A stretch of 64,000 bases of DNA from Nautilus pompilius (lineage: Eukaryota; Mollusca; Cephalopoda; Nautilida; Nautilidae), in assembly GCA_018389105.1 (NCBI GenBank), contig JACATO010000065.1:1073001-1137000 (forward strand), written 5' to 3'. The notes under the pieces are model-generated. The model had not been told where the DNA came from. It worked only from the letters and a program-made list of their open reading frames with translations, and did not search any database. Below, piece by piece: positions 24,490 to 36,045 of the stretch. Both the position numbers and the translations under genes were made by a program. Within the stretch, counting starts at the first letter, position 1; every line of letters starts with the position of its first letter.

Positions 24490-25105
24490 CCTGGTTGTAA
24501 GTACGGGTGTCAACGTTTCTTCAACATTAGTAAGACACCCATTAACGCGCAGTGGTCTTGATGAATGCATAGCCTCCCGAAAACTTTTGGCGGGGCTTAG
24601 ATGAGCAGAAGAAAAGAAACTGGGAAGACCAAACCCGGAAGAAGGTGCTCTTTACAGGTGAGTCCAAGTCTGGACTGTGTGACAATAATCAGTTTGTTTG
24701 AAGGCGGAATAACAACAGTCGGTGTACAGAAGCTAATAGTGAAGGATTGGGATGAATCAATACAAATGTGGAGCAGCATATCGGCCAATGGTGTCGGAGA
24801 TATGCACACAATCGAAGACATAGAGACTGCCGACAGGACGGGTGGCCCGAGGATTCGTTCTTCCAACATGACAGCCGGTGTGGTGGAACTATCTGGAATG
24901 TAAAGAAGCTGACGGAACACTCACAAAGATGGTGATATAAGCATGATTAAGCCTATATAGGGTTATATAACTACCGAGAAAGTCAAATGGCAACCAAACA
25001 CTTTGGAAAGTGCTACAGGGTAATTGGAACAACATTCCGCAGTCATACATTGACAACTTGTATGGGAGCATGAAAAACAAGGTGTCGGGCTCCATATAGA
25101 TCTAA
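24490..25105 (+). pseudogene. Degraded Tc1-like transposase
   Basis: Fragments in changing frames follow Tc1 order. GVNVSSTLVR and RSGLDECIASRKLL (paired-type DNA-binding end) lie at about 24503-24590. IQMWSSISANGVGDMHTIED (equivalent to MVWGCISANGVGDL) lies at about 24760-24820. NWNNIPQSYIDNLYGSMKNK (the usual C-terminal block) lies at about 25020-25085. Terminal repeats were not found. It is an older copy than the elements at 12.4 and 39.4 kb and of a different Tc1 lineage. Confidence 0.75.
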
Positions 25106-27510
25106 GGGTTCACATACGAAATACTAATGCACTGTACAACGTATTCATGTTATTTTTGCATATTTTCCGTAATAATTAATTGTGTATGTATTGTATACTT
25201 TAGAAATCACTTCTGCTTTCGGGTTTCCCTAATTGCTTCCGATACTCTTTATCTACTTTCTGGCGCAAAAGTCTCTTCGACAAAAAAGGAAAAGGGCTGG
25301 AGATCTTTTAGGGTGCGTTGAGCCTTTCCCCCTCTTTCCTTCCTCTGACTGCGCTACACGGGGGCATAAAGACAGCTCTAACCATCTCTTTAAAATGCCC
25401 CTAATCAATGGAGAAATGTAAATGATATTGTGGCAAATAAGTGACGTAATGCACTGGCGTTTGAGTGAAAATGGTGAGTTAAAAGAAGGCCGCATACAAC
25501 CGGAAAACAATTGGAATTAAAGTATTGTGCCCCAAAATCCTTTATAAAAAAAAAACAACTGAATTTCACAGGACGAGGCTTGGACCCATCCCCGCTGCTC
25601 CGCCATCTCTTCCCAGAAAGAATGCGTTTACCGAAGTGATTCCGTCCAGCCCCTAACATAAGTCCAACTAAAGAAGGAGATGGAAAATGCGTTAGACGTT
25701 TAATTCTGATAACTTAGTGAAAGCTCAATGGGTCGGCAACGGATGTTATTCTTTTCGAAGACGGTATAATGCGGTGAGCCCACGACCATCTGCCGGCGAC
25801 TGAATTCACTCGACTCGAACTCCCTGCCTACTTCGCTTATTTCATTTGAACTGGTTACGCGGGGGTAGAGTCCGTAAAAACGTGATGCCCCTTAGTGCGT
25901 GTGTAAAAAATCGCGACTTTTTTAGTGCCTGCCCCGCCTCATTGAAATGCTTAAATCCGATTGCAGAACGATTCAGGTGAGCTGTGCGGCACCAACAGTG
26001 ACAGTAACAACGAGGGAAAAGTACATCTGTACTCACAAAGCATTTTCAAAAAAATGTATTTGCCTCAGCAACTTTTAGGTATCACTTTGCCAAGAACTCC
26101 AGTTCAGCGATTGTCTTAAGTGGATATTTCCTTACCACTGGCCACACGAGAGCACAGAGCGCCCGATAGCTCCACACTTGGTTACAATAATTCGTTTCTG
26201 CTTCTCTCTCCCCCCACTTCTCCTCTAAGTAAACTTAGTACATTATTTTGCTCCTAATTCCTTTCCCCAACGTTTGCATATATATTTTTTTTGTGTGTCT
26301 GCCTTTCTTACTGTGAATTTATTCATTTACGAATGCAGTGCGTGATGGTATTGAACAATGGCCTCAAATCAATGCTTGCTTCCTGACAGACACTGCTGAC
26401 CTCGTGGGTTTTATATATATATATATATATAGTTGCTATGTGAGAGAGATTCCCCGAATGCCACCATGCAAATAAAGTTACTTCCCTTTCCCCGGACGAA
26501 TCCACCCTCCCTAGCTCCGCATTGTTTGCATAGCGGTTGAAACGCTGTAGATAGACGAGTGGTCTTAAGTGTCTTGCAAACAGATCAATTCCTTTAAAAA
26601 AAAAAAAAGAGTAAAGAAAGGGGTAGGAAGCAGGGAGCTTTGATAGACGGCTCGCGAAGTTACGTGTAAAATTCGCTAGATAAAGGAGAGAAACGGAAAT
26701 AAGCTACTTTAAGGAAGGCTAAAGAGTAGAAAGCGACTCCTTGATCGGAAGATGTATAAATCAATCCGAAAATAACTGCTAGTGAAGCTACACTAACAAA
26801 AAGAGAAACGACAACAATAACACTGGAGGGAGGTGGGAGGGGCCCATCGAACGATGACTCGAGTAAAGCGGAGATGAGACTTGTTAATTTAAACACAAGT
26901 AATTTGCTTAAAAAACGGTCAGCAAGGCTCTCGTTCTGATGGTTTTTTGCCTAACTAATTTGTTTAATGCTTCATTTCTTTGAAGATGCCACCCAGAGAG
27001 ACGGGTGACAATGTGGATGATTTCTGTTGTTGTTGTTGTTGTGTAAAGTATTCCATACAGTTTCAAAAAGGTCTGGCAGGGAACTGTAGAAGATGCAGCA
27101 CACAAAGGGTAACCGTTTACTAACGTTTGAAAGACATTCCAGAGAGGTTTTCGCAAGTGGCATCACGTCTGTGAATTCCGCGCGTCATCGATGGGGTACC
27201 GCAGGGTTCGATTTTTAGGCTTGTTCTATTTTTTTAAAAAAATTTATATAGATCATACTGAAAGTAAAATCTCACCCACAATGTTATGACTATAAATGTC
27301 TTTGCATTGAGAAAATGGAAGTGAATTATTTGTACTTACTTGAGGATGCTACAGTAGCGATGGTAGAAGATAAAATGAAAAGAATTTATGAGCTATATGA
27401 AGATAGCATCTTAAAAATTTATAAACAGTGTGGAGGCGGTATCCTAAAGCCAGTAGAATTCATATAGTAAAAACCTCGAGTGCTCTGATCCAAAATGTAA
27501 ATAATCAGTG

Positions 27511-27511
27511 G

Positions 27512-27583
<72 letters not shown>

Positions 27584-27585
27584 TG
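27511..27585 (+). repeat. (AAT)n microsatellite
   Basis: About 24 AAT units with one slip near 27547. Confidence 0.95.
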
Positions 27586-29847
27586 GAATTGCGGTTGGAA
27601 TTCATACAGTGCAAAGGATATCGTCAACTTGGAGAAAGTTTCAAGATGACTTAAAATCAATACTGTACGTAATCTTAGTTATGCAATAAAACGGGAGAAG
27701 CTGGCTTACAGATCTTTTCAAGGTAGCGTGAATGAAGATTTTTGGAATTGTTTTTCTGAGAAATAATACATTATATTAGATAAATTCGTAATACATAAGA
27801 AATGGTATGTGCAACAGAGGTAATATCAAAAGATCTTTAAGAAATATTCTCTGGTAGACTCGGGGAATTTTTGGTACGATATTTCTCGGAGGAATTCTCT
27901 TTGATAAAGAATACTATGCAAGGTTTAATTTCTCCTCTTGATGCTCTGCGAAGTACAGGGCAGGTTTGTTATCCCATTGTATTATCAACCTATACCAATA
28001 TCGAAACGACTAATAAGGTTAAAACAGAGGTTTAGAGAAGGATTTGGTCATCAATAAAAATCTAAATGGATGGGATATTGAATACTTTGGTAAGCACATT
28101 TAATTTCTCAGCAACCAAAAAACACATCACCTCATAAACAACTTCCCGTGCTTCATAGTTGTACTTACTGCAACACGGCGATTGGTTACACGTCAGAATT
28201 GTGCAAGATAGCGTTCTTACTGTTTCTGACATCACTAATCCTAATCACAATTCAAAAGGGTCTTTAAAAAACGAAATTTAAAAGTATAGAATATTTTTCT
28301 ATATATTTGATAATCTGTAATTAGTAATGTTAGTGTTAAAACCGGATCATCAGTACTAAATGTTGCCTAACCCGATGTTGTTATACTTTAGGCCCCAACT
28401 AAATCAGTCATTAATCGATTAGGCGGCAATCCCAGATTTTCTCATCGCCCCAACATGAAGCTGAAAGAATTGATATCAAAGATGACGCGAAGTATGTGAT
28501 CATAGCAGAGAACAAAAACGAAACTCGGCCTCTGTGAGTCATAAATTTCTATAATTAAATTGAACATGTCTTAAAAAGAAGATCCATAAACAGTCTATTT
28601 ATTCGCATAACATAAATAAGAAGGAAAAAAAGCAAAGAAGTTTGTGCACTCTCTTGATCTCACAGGAAGCTGGAGAAAAACGAGACGATGATACAGATGA
28701 TAAATTTGACAAGGCTCTGTTCTGGGATACAGATGATGAATACAACTCGGCTCTGCTCTTAGCCTTTCTTCGGAACATTTGCCGCACCCGGTCAGCACCT
28801 TAATGACATTAAACCATCCGTGCCTTTTGAATGACCGGATATGAGAACAGCTATTAAAGCGTCAAATTCGGTCGTCATTTGAGCCGCTATCTGCGGTCCA
28901 TTTGACCACTAAGATCCGGCCACAGGATGAAGCGGTGGAATAAAAAAACAAGTTTTTATTACCTGTGAAGACACCGTTAATTCATCTCTGAATAAAAACA
29001 AGTATACCATTCAGTAAGATCCTTTAAAAAGCTGCGTGAGCAATTCGAATCTGTTTGTTTCGCCTGCTGACCATTAAGAAAACTCTCTCATAATGCAACA
29101 CCACGAAAACTCCCGATTAGGTGTCGATCATCGCCGATTGCTTCCCAACGATTCAGCAGCCATGATGGATGGATGAGGCTCAAAAGAAAAAAAAATACGA
29201 ACCTTTGAGTTCGGATCTGCTTTTGACCGACCGACCAAACGTTTCCTTGACTGACTCCACAAAACAATATCAGGTGGATGGGGAAATTGGTCGTCCGATC
29301 TTTTAACCAGAGAAGTAAGGGCACTACGACAGAAGAGCGAGAACTATCCACACCGGCCGCCATTATTGTGGACTCACCAAAAATACATCATCAAGCATAG
29401 AGGAGAACGACAATTCTGATGACAAAATGTCTCGTGTCGAAAATACCCCCCCTTTTTTTAAAAATTTTTTTTTTTACATTATTGTATTTTCTAACATCCT
29501 AGGCTCGTACACGTGTAACTAAGGGTACCAGTAAACTGGTTGTATAGGTGATACACCGGAGAGTCCGACACAAGTGTAATCGACTGTCGCTGGTTTCATG
29601 TTGTGGTCGTGACTAGGCTTAATTTTCCACATAGTCTCTAAAGAGGTGCGGGAGGCAGACGTTGATTCTTCTTGTGTGTGCCAACAGAAATAACCAGGTA
29701 TTTTAAGTTCCTTTTTACCATAAAATTCTATTCGGAAAAGCTTCGTTTAAAGATGGACCTGCTGCCGGTTTGTTGTGTTGGGCGTCTGTGCTCATAAATC
29801 GAGGAAGACGATTTCGAGAGAGATTAGCATTCCCTTCCTAATCAACG

Positions 29848-30024
29848 ATGGCGGTGAGCCGGGAGAAGTTGGCGGGTCTCCCTGCATATTTTGGGGTGTC
29901 CGTTCTCTACCCTGGAGTAGTTGGTTTAACGGCCTACTCACTAGCAGCTGCTCGGCAGCCATCTTCCAATGCCGCGTCTGATCGCTGCAGCCAGTCCAAA
30001 TGTTCTGAGGCTGCCGTTGTTTAA
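29848..30024 (+). CDS. Candidate short ORF, 58 aa, unrecognised
   Basis: ATG in strong context (acgATGG) opens MAVSREKLAGLPAYFGVSVL, continues through a hydrophobic stretch to about residue 37, then a Ser/Cys/Ala tail ending AAVV and TAA. The layout (short charged N-terminus, one possible membrane segment, polar tail) is that of a single-pass microprotein. I know no matching family. It lies in CpG-rich DNA with no nearby gene. A chance ORF is at least as likely. Confidence 0.2.
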   Translation: MAVSREKLAGLPAYFGVSVLYPGVVGLTAYSLAAARQPSSNAASDRCSQSKCSEAAVV

Positions 30025-31782
30025 AAAAACTCATTTAATCAGGTGAATTGCGATTCCCCCCCCTTCTTCCTCCTGAACGTTTTGGATAATTTCTTCCTCC
30101 TTAATTATGCTTAGCCTCTGGCATTTTGGGAGATCCTCCTCTCAATATTCGTCGTATTATCCGTGTTTTTACGTCATCGCTGAATCATGCCCGACTCCCA
30201 GACTGTCGGATGCAACCTGGCAAGAAAAACGTCTGTATTCGGAGATTTAAGATCTTGTGATAACGTAAACGACCAAACAGTGAGATTCTTGAAGATGAAG
30301 CTGTGTCCCCATTTCCATCCCCTATATTATTTTGCTCAATGGTTATTACATTTCAATAACTAGATCGTGAGGTGTTGTCTTTTCCCCCCTTCTTTTCCCT
30401 TTCATTAATTTCCAGTTCCATATAATGGCGTCACCGTTATGATGCCCTTCTGGCCTGCTGATTGAATTAATGCCTTCAAGAATTTATTGTTTGTTTTTTA
30501 AATTCATTTTTAGTTGTTGCTTTTCAATACTGAATCATTCTAACAGAAAATTCGCACTCGTTAAAAGCAGATCAAAAACTCGCCGCTACTTCTCCATCGC
30601 AGGGCGCCTCATCTCTCGTCCAGGTTCCCACCGCCAGGCTGGGTCTTTATGGCGTGCGACGAAGGCCCGGCTCGGGGTCTAATGGAAAGCGCGAACGATG
30701 ACCAAAAGCGAAACCTAATAATCAATCGCGAGAGAGAGAACGTAATAATGCAGCACTCACTCACTCACAACGCTAATCTGTTTTCCGTGGCAATCGCATT
30801 TTTTTTTTTTTTAATACCGCGATAAATTGTCTTGTTGTCCGGTTCATTTATTTATTTTATTTTCAATTTTTCTTCCACGCTTCCCTCTTGAATAAAGGAA
30901 CTTATTTTGAAGGAGGAACCAGGTCATGAGAACTCCAAGCAGTTTTCTCATCTGTGGAAATACGGATAAATCTGATAAAACAATGGCGTCGTACCCGCAT
31001 TGTTTATATTATTTACCGGCCCAGTCGACGATAGATGTGCGCGACCACTGACAAATCCCCTAGAAGCAGATAACCGAAACTATAGAAGATCCAGCCTGGC
31101 TTTAGGATAAACATAAACGAATGGAATAAATGCATTGCATTTAAAAATATCTATCATTATTAGATAAATAAACAAGTAATAAAAATTTGTCAAAGGTTAG
31201 AAAACAAATCCAAAAATCATTTTGGTTTCGCAAGGGGCATATAAATATTGCGATTTCTCGTCTACTTTCACTTGCTGTCAAAGACTGATATCATGCTCCT
31301 CATTAAAGCAACAACAAAAAAAAAAAACATAAAAAGGGAGATAACCTACTAATATTACGCTAAAAGCAAATAAGAATATAATACAAAAAAACAACAACAA
31401 ATATAAGTTGTACAAACTTTTAAGCGTGGAGTTCTAAATATAAGGGGAATGGCGGTTCAGAGGGAGTAGCCCGAACCGAAAGTCGCAGGTCTATTAGGAG
31501 AGTGTAGTGTATTTATTGTCCCGACTCCGTTGTCTACGTAAACAGACAGTAGGGTATCGGAGTGCAGGTGACCGGCCGCGGTGGGGTAAGACGCGCGACA
31601 CAGAAGAGCCGCCACCCCCCCCGCTTAACTGTATTTGGCGCTCTTCTGCTTGTCGCGCCTGATGTGACTTGTTGGGGATGTTCACAAGTACAGTGGATGG
31701 AGGTTTGGTCGAGTGGGTGGGTAAGTGTAAATGAACGGATACGCGCCAGTCTTTCAGCTGGTCTGAGAGTAGGGGCACCGAC

Positions 31783-31818
31783 TGACCACGTGCGCGAGCA
31801 CCGACTGGTCACGTGCGT
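31783..31818 (+). promoter_or_regulatory. Duplicated CACGTG E-boxes, NUDT1 promoter region
   Basis: CACGTG occurs at 31787-31792 and 31810-31815. Both sit in near-identical 23-bp copies beginning gcaccgactg. The motif is the classical bHLH-ZIP (MYC/MAX, USF, TFE) target, and the pair lies about 130 bp before the candidate 5' exon donor. Confidence 0.45.
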
Positions 31819-31819
31819 G

Positions 31820-31941
31820 ATGTTTAAGGTGGCCGCCGGACATACACGAAGAAGGATGAAATGGTGAATGAACAGAAAGAACTTTATAATTTTGTTCAGC
31901 GAGTGCTGCCAGTCAATCGAACGTTGTTTTAAAATCTTTTA
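31820..31941 (+). other. NUDT1: Candidate NUDT1 5' untranslated exon
   Basis: The coding exon is preceded by a pyrimidine-rich acceptor (ttgcag ending 32344), so an upstream untranslated exon is expected. The best donor is gtaagtaac at 31942, just downstream of the CpG-rich CACGTG region. The exon's 5' limit is a guess placed after the E-boxes. Splicing is inferred. Confidence 0.45.
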
Positions 31942-32378
31942 GTAAGTAACCCTCCCCTAACCAAACCCCTTGTTGGCTACATGTACCAAAATCTGATTCC
32001 CCTTTTAGAATGACAAACTGCGTGATCTTCAACCAATGGCATCGATGACATGGTTTATGGCAAACGTTCTGACGTGGAACTGCTATTTCCCATAGCTATT
32101 CTTTTGGTTTACTGGTCTAGAGTGTCTTTAATATTTAATAATAATAATTTTTTTATTATTAAAAGAGACTACTAATTTCAGAATTTGTTACTCTAGAAAA
32201 CATGGTTCGAAAAAACAGACCATCATCTTTAAATAATATTAATTATGACAGCCCAATTAAGTGCCCCTGGATTCTGAATTTTCTTCTTACAAAGAATTCT
32301 TGCACTTTTATTTTATAAATTTCGTATTTTGCTTAATCTTGCAGTCATCCAAGGAGTAGGAAGGAAAAAGAAACAAAG

Positions 32379-32533
32379 ATGCAAGCTCGGAAATTGCTAA
32401 CTTTGGTTCTGATTAGAGAGCCAACAAGAGTTCTTTTAGGTTTAAAGAAACGGGGATTTGGAAAAGGACGTTGGAATGGGTTTGGAGGCAAAGTACATCT
32501 TGGAGAAGAAACCATATTAGAAGGGGCTAAAAG
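32379..32533 (+). CDS. NUDT1: NUDT1 coding exon 1 (residues 1-51 plus 2 nt)
   Basis: Runs from ATG to GCT AAA AG, followed by donor gtaaca. It holds the substrate-binding N-terminus and the first half of the Nudix box. The untranslated part of this exon begins at 32345 after acceptor ttgcag. Confidence 0.96.
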
Positions 32534-33571
32534 GTAACAAGTAAACCAAAATCTTTCATCATTTGATTAAAAGATACACTTGTGGAAATTGAAGCTGTCT
32601 AAATCTTTGAGATTGCCATATTTAATGAATGTAACAGGTTAGTGTATATTATAAAAGTAAAGGGACTTTATAAGTGAGTGAGTGAAGCTCGTGTATTGCT
32701 ATTTATGAAAGCATTGCATACTACTGTTAAGAAAAATTATTAATATAATGGTACAATTCATGTTGCCTGACTGTTTCTATTTTTTTGCTAGAGAACTGGA
32801 AGAGGAATCGAGCCTGAGAGCTTCTCATCTATCTGAAATTGGACTTCTGGAGTTTGAGTTCATAGGTGATCCAGAAATTTTGGAAGTTCATGTCTTTACT
32901 ACCAGTGAATACCAAGGAAAGCCATTTGAATCAGATGGTAAGAATATTTACCATGGGAAAAAATGTTTTGCACTTCTGCATTAATCTTCAATTAAAGACA
33001 GGCTTAATGTTTAAATCATTGTAGTTTTGAACAGCATGTGTACTTGCTTGTTTGGTGAGCCTCTCATAGCTCAGTTTCTTGCTCTTCTGTATCAGTCTGT
33101 CAATGCAGGCTTCCTCCCACATCTAAACAGAGTTGTTCTAGGGGGAATTTACATTTCTTGAATGGAAGTGCCAGGTTTGTGGGCAACAAGATTGGCAAAG
33201 ATTGTTAATGGTAAAATCATAGCACACTTAAAAATGTCTACATTGGTTGAAGACTAGTTTTAAAAAAGAGAAACAAACAAAATCTTTTCTTTTAGATCTC
33301 TGAAGCGAAGAAAGATTATTAATAAACATTTAGATAATGTTTTTATTTACTGTTTTTCTTTCCAGAAATGAGACCGCAGTGGTTTGAAATTAGTTCCATT
33401 CCTTTTCACCAGATGTGGCCTGATGATAAGTACTGGTTTCCCATTTTTCTGAAAGGATCAAAATTTTCCGGTTACTTTCTGTTTGAAGGACATGACAAGA
33501 TACTAAATTATACCTTAAAAGAAGTGGCTCATTTAAGGTCAGTGAAGCATGAAGATCAGGAACACGTTTAG
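32379..33571 (+). CDS. NUDT1: NUDT1/MTH1: oxidised purine nucleoside triphosphate hydrolase, 3 coding exons, 168 aa
   Basis: Coding exons are 32379-32533, 32792-32937 and 33366-33571, with GT-AG introns in phases 2 and 1. The family hydrolyses 8-oxo-dGTP, 2-OH-dATP and similar nucleotides to monophosphates, cleansing the nucleotide pool in cytosol and mitochondria. The start [12 protein letters not shown] is followed by [17 protein letters not shown], whose Asn33 matches the human base-recognition Asn. The Nudix box lies at about residues 37-60. [10 protein letters not shown] carries Trp118, Asp120 and Asp121, equivalent to human W117, D119 and D120. The last exon ends the family fold near YTLKEV and adds a tail about 12 residues longer than the 156-aa human form. 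Oddities: one extra residue in the Nudix loop and Ser in place of the Gly near its end. The start follows a 34-nt untranslated stretch after a splice acceptor. The next gene, GPS1, lies 2.5 kb downstream on the same strand. The assignment is very secure. Confidence 0.97.
32792..32937 (+). CDS. NUDT1: NUDT1 coding exon 2 (residues 52-100)
   Basis: Follows acceptor ttttttgctag and ends at donor gtaaga. It completes Arg52 and encodes the Nudix helix RELEEESSL and the strands through [18 protein letters not shown]. Confidence 0.96.
33366..33571 (+). CDS. NUDT1: NUDT1 coding exon 3 (residues 101-168, stop)
   Basis: Follows acceptor ctttccag and encodes EMRPQWFEI through the WPDDKYWFP recognition segment to a TAG stop at 33569-33571. 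Confidence 0.96.
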
Positions 33572-35500
33572 CCGCTGCATAAAGTTAGATGGTTAAGTGG
33601 ACCAAGAGAAAATTGTGTCCAGATGGGGAAGACATCCACTATATTGGTAGCCAATAGCTGATTAAGATTATTATTATTATTATTGAATCAAATTTACAAA
33701 GACATTTAGTAGGATCTTTGCTGCTATGGGTTGCTTGAAGGGACAGATTCAACGACATCAAGTTAATCTTGCTTGCCAGTAAAGTTATTTGTTTGATTTC
33801 TTTTCTCAGCAGAATGTCTGCTGACAGTAAAGATGTAATGATCTTTATTTTTTATTTTGCCACATCATGACATTTGTTTAAAAATTACCAAAAAAAAAAA
33901 AGATTCGTTAATTTGTGACGAATTTATAATTTATATCAACTTGAAAACCAACAAGCTTTTATGTCACCAGTTCTTGAGAATAGACTTGGTGGTGTTTATT
34001 TTCATGCATATTTTTAGATAATTTTGTGAAGTAATAAATGTAGCTTTGCTAAATGGACTTCACTGAGTATTTGGAAGCCTTAATGGCTCCTTGCTTAAAA
34101 ATTTTGTTTGCAAGCCTCAAAATAATGGTAATTACTTTTCTTTATAAATGGAGAAGGGGAAACCACTCAGACAATCTCCAGTTTTACTTATTGGATATAC
34201 ACACAGCTAACGGACTAGTTTATATTACATTGGTTAGGTGGAAATTTAATAGGACATTGTTTGCTGTAATGCTATCAAGACAGGACAAATAATTGTTACT
34301 TTTAAAATGAATATTTTTTTTGCATTTGAAAGGTGAAGAGTCAATTTTTTTACTTCAGTTTTTTATATTATTTGTCCTCCACAAAGTAGTTTTAGAGTTT
34401 GCTGAATGATAGAGGATAACTCCAAACTTGATTTAAAATAAACCTGATAATATAAATGTTCACTCTTTTATTCTTTTGTAAATGTGCCTGGTTAGTACTT
34501 GAACAAAGCATTTAGCAAGTTTTTTTTTAATCTGTTGATTCTGATCTTTTATTTAAAATCAAGTTTTAAGTAGCCTATTATTATTATTATTATTATTATT
34601 ATTATGCAGTAATTAAAGGAAAGTCAGTCAGTCAAACTTAATTTACTTCAAAACAAAACTTGCAATAACTCATACATCATCAATTTTAAGGACATGTTAG
34701 TAAATCTAAACTTGGTATTTTTCAAACAATAATTCTCATATTGAGATGACTACAAATAACTATGTTGGTTTTGTTCATATGACTCTGACCTCTGTTTTAC
34801 TTACTCTCTAGAGTTCAGGAAAAAATGGCAGTCTCCAGATTATCAGCATGAGATTTAATAGGAAAAAACTAAAGCCGTAATAAAGAAGAACAAAAGGAAA
34901 AACAAAACCTAGAATACTTTCGCTGCAGCTGCATTTATCTTCAGCTGGACACAACCTTAGAAAAGAGGATTGTAAGGTACTAAAAAAACAATGTATATAT
35001 ATAGTATACTTGCATGGAGATATGCACATTGCAAGAGAGAATGTAATAAGAGACTTAAAGATGGTTTATAATATTTGGTACACACAGATTTAATAATTTG
35101 GATTCGGTAGGGGGAAATTTGGGCAGATTTAAAGAATTAGTACAGTATGGAATTTAGACTGGGCACGTACAAAGATTTGCTGCTGGTAGACTTTTGTGGT
35201 GAATGAAATCAATTAAATTTTAAAAAAGGGAGATAATCATGCATGTGCTGTAACATAACTACCTCCCTTCATCAAGAACAAAGCTCAGTTGACAATGACT
35301 GAATATCTGTAAGTAAATAAAAACTTGTTCGCCCGTTTTAGAAATTACGTAAACCTCAACTGTCTGGTGATAGTGGATCTAGAATTTCACCATCAAACAA
35401 CTAAAAACCATTTAAAATTCTCCATGACAATACTAAGAGTCTCTCTCCATCTTTAAAGCCACAGCACAAGCTTCATCAGATAACAGGAAATGAGAGATTC
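33572..35500. other. NUDT1 3' UTR and intergenic DNA
   Basis: AT-rich and CpG-poor, with TTA/ATT microsatellites at 33669-33683 and 34579-34603 and candidate polyadenylation signals. No coding signal seen. Confidence 0.5.
34033..34038 (+). terminator. Candidate NUDT1 polyadenylation signal
   Basis: This canonical AATAAA lies 462 nt after the stop codon. Another AATAAA near 34435 is a later alternative. No transcript evidence is available here. Confidence 0.35.
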
Positions 35501-35523
35501 AAAATAGGCAGCCTGAAATTACG

Positions 35524-35694
35524 ATGGAGGAACCGCAGGATCAGAGACAGGGTACCAGCGACTGGCCTTTCACGGTACCCATCCAACAGACCACAGATTT
35601 CAGTCGGCCTCCCATCCCATCCCCAGCCCCCATCAGCCCCGAGTCCCCATCCAGCAATTTCATGAAATATAACCTCACAGATCTACGGGATTAA
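35524..35694 (+). CDS. Candidate short ORF, 56 aa, Pro/Ser-rich, upstream of GPS1
   Basis: Begins MEEPQDQRQGTSDWPF, continues with a Pro/Ser-rich stretch (FSRPPIPSPAPISPESPSSN) and ends LTDLRD before TAA. It sits 388 bp before the GPS1 start, at the left edge of that gene's CpG island. No homologue is recognised. It may be an upstream exon, an independent small ORF, or chance. Confidence 0.2.
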   Translation: MEEPQDQRQGTSDWPFTVPIQQTTDFSRPPIPSPAPISPESPSSNFMKYNLTDLRD

Positions 35695-36014
35695 AAGCGA
35701 TCGTGTATTGTTTCCCCCCCCCCCCAGACAAAAGGAAAAAAAGGGAGACGGTACTGAAGAGGTGCCAATAAGCGGAAGTGATTTCCCTAACTAAAAGATA
35801 GGGGCCGGAGATTAGTGGTTTTGGTGGGGGGGGGAATAGGGCCCCCCCATCATTAGATAACCTTCAGTCTCACGCCGGGCCAACTGAGGGTCCGTGAAAA
35901 GCTGGAGGATGTTGTAGGGTTCCACTTGCACCCACGGGTCTCTCTCAGCATAAAAAGGGAAACTACTGCCAAAGGGATGACCACACAAACCCCGGAGAGC
36001 TTCGCGCGACACGT

Positions 36015-36045
36015 CTACGCATGCGCGCAGAACCACTTCCGGCGA
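36015..36045 (+). promoter_or_regulatory. GPS1 core promoter motifs: NRF1-like and ETS-like sites
   Basis: acgcatgcgcgcag (36017-36030) resembles the NRF1 palindrome. cacttccgg (36034-36042) is an ETS/GABP core on the opposite strand. Both sit within 70 bp of the GPS1 start in CpG-rich DNA without a TATA box, typical of housekeeping promoters. Confidence 0.5.

Larger units (their letters stand above)
25106..31700. other. No confirmed gene; CpG-retaining intergenic DNA
   Basis: Short candidate ORFs (29848-30024 +, 29088-29363 -, 26660-26896 -) and an AAT microsatellite are the only structures seen. No spliced, homologous gene could be assembled. Confidence 0.4.

Noticed and set aside
26660-26896. 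78-codon - strand ORF with a hydrophobic segment
   Set aside because: AT-rich hydrophobic codons produce such segments by chance; no homology, weak start context, no neighbouring exons.
28595-28798. Two overlapping - strand ORFs of 62-67 codons
   Set aside because: They come from an imperfect direct repeat (gatacagatgatgaat and gatacagatgataaat). No recognisable protein features.
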